Source: Lucinisca nassula
Lineage: Eukaryota > Mollusca > Bivalvia > Lucinida > Lucinidae
NCBI GenBank assembly: GCA_963580285.1
Contig: OY757011.1
Span: 205,919,644 to 205,983,643, forward strand
DNA: 64,000 nucleotides
Direction of reading: 5' to 3'
Shown here: piece by piece, positions 57,049-64,000 of the stretch
Layout of the letters: every line of letters begins with the position of its first letter
Position numbering within the stretch: the first letter of the stretch is position 1
Made by a program: the position numbers and the translations under genes
The notes under the pieces: model-generated
The model's input: the letters and a program-made list of their open reading frames with translations, nothing else
Database searches by the model: none
Told to the model about the DNA's origin: nothing

Positions 57049-57618
57049 CATACATACTGTTTGTTTTGCTAGGTTTTACACCCGTTCAACAATCTTTCAG
57101 TCATATAGAGGCGGGTAGTTTCCTAGCCATCGTTCCTGGAAAGTACCAGTTTTGTTTGTTTGTTTGATTTTAGGTTTAACGTCCCCGTCAACACTGTAAA
57201 GGTCATTTTGGAGACGTTGCTTCTAATTTTTCGGGACTTTTACCCGACACTGAGATGAAATGACATCTCAAGCCCTGTCGCACAATGAAACCAATAGGGT
57301 TTATTAGCATGGACGGTCCACCTCGCACCGCGGTTCCTGGACAGGCTTAGATCCTCTAAGCGGTTTACCAGTACTAGTGTGCGGGCCGGATTCAGCTCTG
57401 CGTGGAAGCATCATGCAGCCCATATATCTCTTCAAGCCCCTATGGGCGGGGGCCGAAGGAAAGTACCAGTACTAGACTCTGATCCTCAGACACAAACTAC
57501 CAAATGTTCCCACATAACCGATCATCGCCGATGGCGGGGCTCGAACCCATGACCCTCCAGTGATTACAAGTCAGCGACCTTAATCACTGGACCACGGAGG
57601 TGGTCTTCCATACATACT
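57049..57618 (-). mobile_element. tRNA-derived SINE, family S5, split by a nested S2
   Basis: The outer element 57,059-57,608 is flanked by CATACATACT at 57,049-57,058 and 57,609-57,618. On the minus strand its head shows TGGTCCAGTGATTAAGG (A-box-like) and GGGTTCGAGCCCC (B box). Its body is interrupted at 57,150 by a full S2 element. Confidence 0.92.
57138..57470 (-). mobile_element. SINE family S2 copy 5, nested, 13-bp TSD
   Basis: Element 57,151-57,457, flanked by GGAAAGTACCAGT at 57,138-57,150 and 57,458-57,470. It is inserted into S5, so it is younger than that element. Confidence 0.95.
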
Positions 57619-57947
57619 AAGTATACATTCATGTCATGTGGCCACTAAACATGTAATTGTTAGGTGACGACACAAATATACATACAAGGGAGTATAAGAC
57701 GAAGGAGGAAGAGACATTAAATGTTAACATCTTTTATTAGCAAAGTATAAAGATATTATAAACAAGAGACAACCAAAGTAAACAATGCTACCAATGTTAA
57801 CAGTTTTTATTGAAAGTCTAAAAAGAAATAAACAGTATAAAGCTATTTAAGATGAATCTTAATCTTGATAAAAACTGGACCAATTGACTGTCAGTACGCC
57901 GTAAACTTTGTTCATTTATTGGTGGCAGTACCTTCAATATAACTACA
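57619..57947. other. No recognisable gene
   Basis: AT-rich; ATGTTAACA-type motif repeated near 57,720 and 57,793. Nothing else. Confidence 0.4.
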
Positions 57948-58751
57948 GCTGTCAGTGAAACTGACTAGCGCCCCGGCAGCGCTATCAGATGAGTAGGAAA
58001 ATGTTGATGTTAAAAAACTGTAAAGAACAAGGAAATGAAAGAACATAGCTCAAAGAATCATTTTGAACATGATAACTCGGTTTTAGAAACCAACCTGGGT
58101 TTTGCGCACAACACATCCTCTCATGATGATTAACATTACTGTCAAGTTATTCTGAAATCAATCAAAGAATAAGAAAGATATTGATCGGACACGAAAAAAA
58201 GACATGTTGGAGTTCCTTAAGCCTCTAAGTATGACCTTGACCTTTGAGGTACGGACCTGGGTCTTGCGTTTGACACACTGTCACATTATGGTTAATATTT
58301 CTGCTAAGTAATATTTAAATCCATCCAGGTATCAGAAAGTTATAGATTGGACACAATAAAAAAGACGCTTTTTTGACCTTTTATCTCTAAGTATGACCTT
58401 GACCTTTGAGGTACGGCTGTGGGTCTTGCGCGAGACACTCCGTCACATTATGGTTAACATTTCTGCCAAGTAATATTTAAATCCATCCAGGAATAACAAA
58501 GTTATTGATTGGACACGACAAAGACCCTTTTTTGACCTTTAACCTCTAAGTATGACCTTGACCTTTGAGGTACGGACCTGAGTCTTGCGCTCAACACTCC
58601 ATCACATAATGGTTAACATTTCTGCCAAGTATATATTTAAATCCATCCAGGAATAAGAAAGTTATGGAGGATAAAAAAATTCTGGACGGGCAGACAGACC
58701 AAAGGACAGAGTGATACTATAGAGCACCCACACTTTCAGTGCGGGGCCCTA
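57948..58751 (-). mobile_element. GGGCCCCGCACTGAA-ended element with ~150-bp tandem core
   Basis: On the minus strand it begins AGGGCCCCGCACTGAAAGTG and ends near the GTCAGTGAAACTGAC palindrome. The core repeats about three to four times a ~150-bp unit (AAGTATGACCTTGACCTTTG, AGGTACGG, GTCACATTATGGTTAACATT, TTAAATCCATCCAGGAAT) between 58,215 and 58,680. A short form lacking the core is at 12,273-12,441. Non-coding. Confidence 0.75.
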
Positions 58752-59082
58752 ATAAGTTTGTACATATACATTATGATTCAATGGAGGTTTCAGGCAGGTA
58801 AATCATAATTTTCAGTAAATGCTATTATTCTAATTTCTCACATGAAATTATTCAATTTCATTCGTGCAGGTATTTTTAAATTGAAAATGTGGAAAGTATA
58901 ATATTCACCTTTATGTCCAATATATACTCGCACATGTTATTGAAGGTTTCCATAGTTCAAATATTTCCGAACTCTGTGTGTCCACAATTTATCCATTTTT
59001 AGAATGCATTCATCTGTTTGGACTGCTACACAGATGATTTATGAATGCGGTCAGGTAAACTGTATTGACGGTAGTGCTGAGT
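58752..59082. other. No recognisable gene
   Basis: AT-rich. Nothing identified. Confidence 0.4.
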
Positions 59083-59323
59083 AGACCGTGGCCTAGATCA
59101 TGAAATCTTTTCTACGGTCATTCTCTCCCTTCCGCTGATTCAAGAAGGGCAGTTGTCAGTTTCTGGCGAAAGAATGTGCACTGTACTGGTTAACCGCTTA
59201 CGTATAAGCCTGCCCAGGAAAGTGTTGATAGGTAAACTGACCGGCTCAAAAATGACCTAAATAGTGTTGACTGGGCCGTAAAACTCCAAAACAAACAAAA
59301 AACAAAACAAGACCGTGGCCTAG
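59083..59323 (+). mobile_element. SINE family S1, 5'-truncated, 14-bp TSD
   Basis: Element 59,097-59,309 lacks the tRNA head but is otherwise nearly identical to 41,622-41,927. It is flanked by AGACCGTGGCCTAG at 59,083-59,096 and 59,310-59,323. The target itself (CGTGGCCTAGTGGATAA) looks like a tRNA-SINE A-box, so it may have inserted into another SINE. Confidence 0.93.
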
Positions 59324-60365
59324 TGGATAAATTTGCTTCGGTGTTTAGTTAAACTTTCGCACAGAAACGATAGCTCTGTCACAAGACCATCTCTTATTAA
59401 ACTGGTACCCTGTATTCTATTAAAATATGCGAAAGCTATTGAGCTATAGGGTGAGGGAACCAGAACACCGGAAAAAGCTGACTGTATCTCTGATTTTTGT
59501 TTAAAAAAAACACCTGAGGATCCAAAATAACATAGAAAGAGAATTCTAAAACCGGAACCACTTTTCCAATCTAACTGGCTTGCAGCCGTCACTGCAAGCC
59601 AAAAATAGAAGTGAAGGCAATGATCACACACCGGTTACCGCGGTACAACGTGACGCGACTGAGTACAACAAACGCTACCGGTTTTTTTTTGACGGGAGAA
59701 AAGTGTGAGTACAATGTTTCCTTATTTTTGTCGAACATATCGCGATTTACGTTTTTCTGTTGTTTTTGCGATGACAACAGATTGTGTTTTTGTTGTTTTG
59801 TCCAAATTTTAAGTTATGACACGGTCAGAGAAGGGAAATCAAAGCCATAAATTAGGCCAAAATGGGTAGAAAAACAAAACTTCAAGTTTTAAGGGTCTAT
59901 CAGTCAAAAACAAATGACATATACACGGGCATTCTTTGGTTTTCCATGTCTCTAGGCATCGAAGTAAGTATACTATTTTTAATAATTCATAAAATTATTT
60001 TAAATCAGAATCATACCGATTTTTCTTGGCCCACTACCTTGAAACACGGGTACACCTTACCACGGATCATGTGTTGTGTTTCAGTACACTAAACACGGAA
60101 CAAATGAAACAACAAACACGGATATGGAAAACCGACTCTGGACGTTTTTACCCATTATAAGCGCCATTTTTTCAAGAAATAGCCAAGATGAACGATACAT
60201 ATTTGCCCTTAAGTTGAACAATTATAATATGTACACTATGCGCTTGGCCATTCCTAAAACAGAAAAGTGTTTTGGGTTGTATGTGTGTTTATGACAAGGA
60301 GACAACTTTTTACAACAGATGCACAATAAACAGTCGCTATAATCCATCAAAAATGTCACATACAA
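59324..60365. other. Unassigned DNA with short open frames
   Basis: Plus-strand frames at 59,611-59,850, 59,862-60,092 and 60,076-60,294 are not low-complexity but are short and match no family I know. They could be exons or chance. No splice or start evidence. Confidence 0.3.
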
Positions 60366-60689
60366 AATAACCTGTTTGTTTGTTTGAATTGAGCTTTTAC
60401 GTCCCCATCAACACTATTAAGGTCATTTTAGAAGTGTTTCCAATTTTGCAAGTCTTTCTATCCGTCATTGAGTTTTAACGACATCTCAAACCTACCGCCC
60501 AAGGGGAATAATAGTGTTCACATGTATATGAAGGAACGGTCGGACTCGCACCACTTTGCCTGGGAAGACTAAGACCTTCTAAGTGGTTAACCAGTAGTCC
60601 TGTGCGACGGGTTTCAGCTCTGTGTGGAAGAATCATGTAGCCCATTTATTTCCCCAAGCAGCGGTGGATGGAGCCCAAGAATAACCTGT
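60366..60689 (-). mobile_element. SINE family S2 copy 6 (diverged), 10-bp TSD
   Basis: Element 60,376-60,679, flanked by AATAACCTGT at 60,366-60,375 and 60,680-60,689. Much more diverged than the other five, so an older insertion or a sister subfamily. Confidence 0.88.
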
Positions 60690-61075
60690 ACATAAACATG
60701 TAAACAATATAAAACTACAGAGGAACCGTTCAAATAGCCAACAATGAGCTATACTGAGCAAATCCAACTTCAATGAGACAACACTCACAGTGCAACCACA
60801 AGAATCTGCAAAATAATTTGTTAGTACAGAAAGTCGAGAATTCTGAGGTGTTAAACTCAAAGGGTGTCTGATATGCGCTACTTGTATAGAAAGTCGTGGT
60901 TGCTACCCGTAATGCGACGTCACTAAACGTCACAATAGAAGTCAGCAGTCGAAGTGACCGCATATTCAAAATCTACGTTTTCAGATTGAAGTAAAGCAAG
61001 AAAAAGAATCTGAAATGGGCGTGCCATGAAATGTTCTCTTTGGATATCATTCTGTTTTACTCACCTCATAAACCA
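60690..61075. other. No recognisable gene
   Basis: No domain or repeat recognised. Confidence 0.4.
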
Positions 61076-61350
61076 GGGGTCCTGGGTTCGATTTTTGGCT
61101 TCTCCAAACTTTCTGGCGAGTCGATAAACTGAGGTCCCCTCTTTGTATAACCTTAGTGGGTTGCTGGGACGTATAACTCAAAATACACACACGGTCATTC
61201 TCTGCCTTTCACTGGCTCAAGAAGGGCGGTTGTCAAACTCTGACGTAAGAATATGCACTGTGCTGGTTTTATAAGCCTTCAAGGTAAACTGACTGGCTCG
61301 ATGTGACCTAAATAGTGTTTGCTGGGCTGTTAAACTCCCAATCAAGCGAA
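61076..61350 (+). mobile_element. Diverged S1-type SINE
   Basis: A B-box-like GGGTTCGATTT at 61,084 is followed by S1-like blocks (TCTGCC-x-TTCACTGGCTCAAG, AATATGCACTGTGCTGG) and the 3' end AGTGTTTGCTGGGCTGTTAA. No tail repeat or clear TSD. Confidence 0.65.
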
Positions 61351-61566
61351 GAAACAAGCCAGCCAAAGAAATCGGTGTGAGGGATAGATAGGAAAGTTTG
61401 TCCATCACACTCAGGGGCGTAGCTACCTGTACGCTGATACGCACATATTACAAACGTAAAAAAATAGACGTAGAAGAAAAAAGAAGAAGAAAAAGAAGAG
61501 AAAGGAGAAGAAGAAGAAAAATAAGAAGAAAAAGAAGAGGAAGGAGAAGATGAAAAAGAAGAAGAA

Positions 61567-62295
61567 ACAAGAGGCCCCCCCTGATTCGGTCACCTGAATG
61601 TCACTTTCTCTAGTACATTCTATTTTTAGCTCTGATGGCCATCGTGTTTGTCAGAGTGGAACAATTTTAGCTATTTTGGAAGGGTGTCACGCAGCCAAGT
61701 TCGAATCAAACTAGGGTTTAAAAAGAGTTCGCATTTGAAGAAAATTTACAGTGTGTTTCTATTTTTAACTCTCAGGCGGCCATATTGTTAATCGGAGCGG
61801 GATCATTTTAGCTATTTTGGTAGAGGGTCATCTAAGCAACATTGCTATAAGTTTGAATGAAGTTGGCCCAACGGTACAGGAGGAGTTGTCGTTTGAAGAT
61901 TTTTTTCTATTTATAGCTCTGGCGGCCATCTTGTTCATCAGAGCGGAATGATTTTAGCTACTTTGTAGGGAGTCACCTGGGCAACATTTCTGTGAAGTTT
62001 GAATCAGTTTTGGAGAAGTTCACATTTGAAGCAAATTAACGTTTTTTCTATTATTAGCTTTGGTGGCCATTTTGTTCATCAGAGCGGGATCGTTTTAGCT
62101 ATTTTAGCATTTCAGTCATCTAAGCAACATTCCTATGAAGTTTGAATGAAACTGGCCCAAGGGTTCAAAAGGAATTGTCGTTTGAAGCAAATTTACAATG
62201 TTTTTTTTTTTTTTTATTTTAGCTATGGCAGCCATTTTGCTCATTAGAGCTGAACCGTTTTAGCTATTTTGCTAGATCGTCACCTGGGCAACATT

Positions 62296-62378
<83 letters not shown>

Positions 62379-62845
62379 TCGGGTTTAACGTCGCTTTCAA
62401 CAATTTTTCAGTCATATCACGACGGTGTCTGGTTGCGACAGGGAGCTCAATGCTCACTTTTATAGTGCTGCCTCACTGAAGTATCATGTCCCAGACACAT
62501 TACATGATACCACATCCGATCACATTATCCTGACACTGGGTCGACCAGTCCTAGCTCTACCCCGTAAATCTGAATGCCAAGCGAGGAGCAGCTAGTACCA
62601 TTTTTAACGACTTTGGTATGTCGCGGCCCGGGATCGAACCCGTGACCTTCCGTTCCCCGGAGCGGACACTCTACCAAGTGAGCTATCGGGGCCGGTCACA
62701 ACATTCCTGTGAAGTTTAAATTAAATTGGCCCAAGTGTTTAGGAGGAGTAGTCTTTTAAAGCAATTGTTGACGACAGACGACGCACGACGGACATTGACC
62801 GATCACAATAGCTCACTATGAGCACTTTGTGCTCAGGTGAGCTAA
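61567..62845 (+). mobile_element. Helitron-like element with ~150-bp tandem core
   Basis: Left edge ACAAGAGGCCCCCCCTGATT then GGTCACCTGA. About six units carry GGCCAT-TTTGTTCATCAGAG, TTTTAGCTATTTT and GTCACCTGGGCAACATTCC. The right edge has the stem GAGCAC-TTT-GTGCTC (62,820-62,834), seven bases, then CTAA (62,842-62,845). This is the hairpin plus CTRR end expected of Helitrons. No Rep/helicase, so non-autonomous. Contains a SINE at 62,302-62,698. Confidence 0.6.
62289..62711 (-). mobile_element. tRNA-derived SINE, family S6, with (AC)n tail and 13-bp TSD
   Basis: Element 62,302-62,698, flanked by CAACATTCCTGTG at 62,289-62,301 and 62,699-62,711. On the minus strand the head has ATAGCTCACTTGG (A box) and GGGTTCGATCCC (B box). 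The 3' end is not A-rich but an uninterrupted ~72-bp AC repeat, seen as GT on the plus strand at 62,302-62,374. Confidence 0.92.
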
Positions 62846-63000
62846 AAAGTAGAAAAAGAAGAAGAGGAAGAAGAAAAATATTAAGAAGAAGAATGAGAAG
62901 AAGAAGAAGAAGTAGAAGAAAAAAAAACTGTATTTGTCTAGGATATACGCAACACTATTTATTAGCTAGCATAGTTTCCTCCTCTGCCACGGGGACCGGA

Positions 63001-63045
63001 CTTACAGGAAAGAATTTGCTCCCGGAGCAAATTCTTTCCTGTAAG
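63001..63045. repeat. Perfect 45-bp palindrome
   Basis: 22-bp arms (CTTACAGGAAAGAATTTGCT + CC) fully complementary around one base. Flanking GGGGAC (62,991) and GTCCCC (63,051) extend the stem past a small bulge. Located inside the CAGGGGCGTAGCT element. Confidence 0.95.
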
Positions 63046-63128
63046 AGTAGTCCCCATTTGGTAAACGGAGTTATTCTTTTTGGTAATTTTTTTTTCGTAC
63101 AAATGATTTTCTTCCAGCTACGCCCCTG

Positions 63129-63596
63129 GTACTGTTACGGCCCACAACTTCTAATCCTGAATTATCTTCCTTGGCCTACAGATTTATAACCAATGACAAC
63201 TGCGTCATGGGTACGACTCTTTGGCACAGAGTCGATTACTTTTTTTTTTCAGCTATGCTCCATTCCTTCATTATGGTCTAACCTACATTATGCCTGCCTT
63301 GGTTGATTATGCGGAAGACAACTGAGGAAGACAGTTGGCTTAGTGTTTTGAGCAGTTGATTTTACCCGATCGTCCCAGGTTCGAATCTCACCATAGGCGA
63401 TTTTTTCCCTTTTTTTACAACTATGCTTCTCTCCATTGTTACGACATTCATGTCGTAAGAATACCCAAGTAAGAGTCTTATAATCATTATTACAGAAAGA
63501 TACATTATGGCTGAGTTTCAGTTTAGCGATGCTGATCATCCAGATGACCCCAACACCATGTATACTATTGCCGAACCTAACAGTGAAACTTAGGAT
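63129..63596. other. Unassigned DNA with a weak tRNA-like piece
   Basis: 63,336-63,400 has GGCTTAGTG (A-box-like) and CAGGTTCGAATCTC (B box), probably another tRNA-SINE head. No tail or TSD recognised. Rest unassigned. Confidence 0.4.
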
Positions 63597-63692
63597 TGGG
63601 CTCAAGTTTTGTCTGGTGTCTCACAAGGTGCCGTTTTCGGTCCAGTTTTGTTCTTCATGGACTTTAATGGCATTTTTACTGACATTGTGTAA
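63597..63692 (+). pseudogene. LINE RT fragment (S-G-V-x-Q-G block)
   Basis: The translation WAQVLSGVSQGAVFGPVLF then a stop at GIFTDIV corresponds to the RT block usually reading SGVPQGSVLGPLLF. It is only ~30 codons and truncated both sides. Confidence 0.7.
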
Positions 63693-63699
63693 CAGGTGA

Positions 63700-63835
63700 C
63701 AAAAATGCTACACAACTTTTGCCCGGCCGGGGTTCGAACCCGGGCCGCCGGATTGATAAGCAAATCTATCACGTTGCTATAAAAGCCGGCTTGTACCGAA
63801 AGGCAGTACAAGTGTGCTATATACCTATACCCTAT
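63700..63835 (-). mobile_element. tRNA-like SINE head
   Basis: The minus strand shows GCCGGCTTTTATAGCAACG and CCCGGGTTCGAACCCCGGCC, a B box in a strong T-stem. The A-box spacing is irregular, so it is a SINE or tRNA-like remnant rather than a functional tRNA. Confidence 0.55.
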
Positions 63836-64000
63836 GACATTCTCCCCCTTCACATTGAATTCGCCCTAAAATTTCTGGGAGTCCGAGAATAATGTGAAAT
63901 GATACTCAAGGAGTTCTAATGCACGAACCCTCAATTTTATTGGTTCTCTGCCTAGTTATCTGCTTAATGTATTGCACTAAACGGCCTGAAAACTCATTCC
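63836..64000. other. No recognisable gene at window end
   Basis: Nothing identified. Confidence 0.4.

Larger units (their letters stand above)
61412..63128. mobile_element. hAT-like CAGGGGCGTAGCT-ended element with nested insertions
   Basis: 13-bp inverted ends CAGGGGCGTAGCT at 61,412-61,424 and 63,116-63,128. The interior has an (AAG)n-rich tract split in two (61,455-61,566 and 62,848-62,928) by a Helitron-like element, and a perfect 45-bp palindrome at 63,001-63,045. The flanking 8-mers (ATCACACT and GTACTGTT) do not match. No transposase. Confidence 0.65.

Noticed and set aside
62272..62457. 61-codon minus-strand frame with Thr-His repeats
   Set aside because: Translation of the (GT)n SINE tail.
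62818..63189. Arg-rich 123-codon plus-strand frame
   Set aside because: Translation of an AAG-rich tract plus a palindrome; no domain.
63700..63790. Functional tRNA gene on minus strand
   Set aside because: T-stem strong but no consistent D and anticodon arms; SINE-like context.

Overview
This window looks like transposable-element-dense, intron/intergenic-type DNA from a eukaryote, most probably a bivalve or other lophotrochozoan mollusc. That assignment is an inference. It rests on recognised repeat types (an RT family with an L-P-x-L-H-K-R-P-Y-K-type motif, Mag-like Gypsy, CAAA-tailed SINEs, ~165-bp tandem-repeat elements, a Helitron-like CTAA end) and on AT-rich sequence with many microsatellites. 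I found no host gene that I can name. Almost all recognisable coding sequence is decayed mobile-element protein.

Layout. 1-7,540: a tRNA-derived SINE with a 14-bp target-site duplication (TSD), a 3' module of a Penelope-like/LPxLHK-type retroelement carrying a dense A-to-G hypermutation tract, a frameshifted SGNH-hydrolase pseudogene and a tandem-repeat element. 7,540-9,770: microsatellites, a 36-bp minisatellite and a ~500-bp-offset local duplication. 9,770-18,783: retroelement 3' modules and a complete-ended but broken Gypsy (Mag-like) element (11,276-18,783, minus strand) with LTRs, PBS, gag, protease, RT, RNase H and integrase. It is interrupted by a two-level nested insertion at 13,864-15,353. 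19,385-26,195: LINE RT and endonuclease fragments, the N-terminal RT part of the LPxLHK element, and a ~168-bp tandem array. 27,221-27,672: a 452-bp TRIM-like mini-retrotransposon whose LTRs contain 5S-rRNA-like internal promoter sequence. 29,507-33,403 and 38,228-40,818: two related Foldback/MULE-like elements with ~580-bp tandem-structured inverted repeats. The larger carries an intact C48 (Ulp1/SENP-like) protease reading frame and the smaller has a perfect 9-bp TSD. 33,404-37,222: three LINE fragments. 40,860-64,000: about a dozen SINE insertions of several families, most with perfect 10-15-bp TSDs, plus hAT-like and palindromic MITEs, a Helitron-like element and further tandem-repeat elements.

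How the parts work together. The SINE families share a central domain and a 3' end, (CAAA)n-tailed in the two main ones, implying mobilisation by one LINE partner that is not recognisably complete here. Many insertions are nested, so relative ages can be read directly: Gypsy, then a minus-oriented retroelement copy, then a plus-oriented copy; and a hAT-like element containing a Helitron-like element containing a SINE. The strongest candidates for something undescribed are the 5S-bearing TRIM, the protease-bearing Foldback/MULE element and the A-to-G hypermutated retroelement copy.
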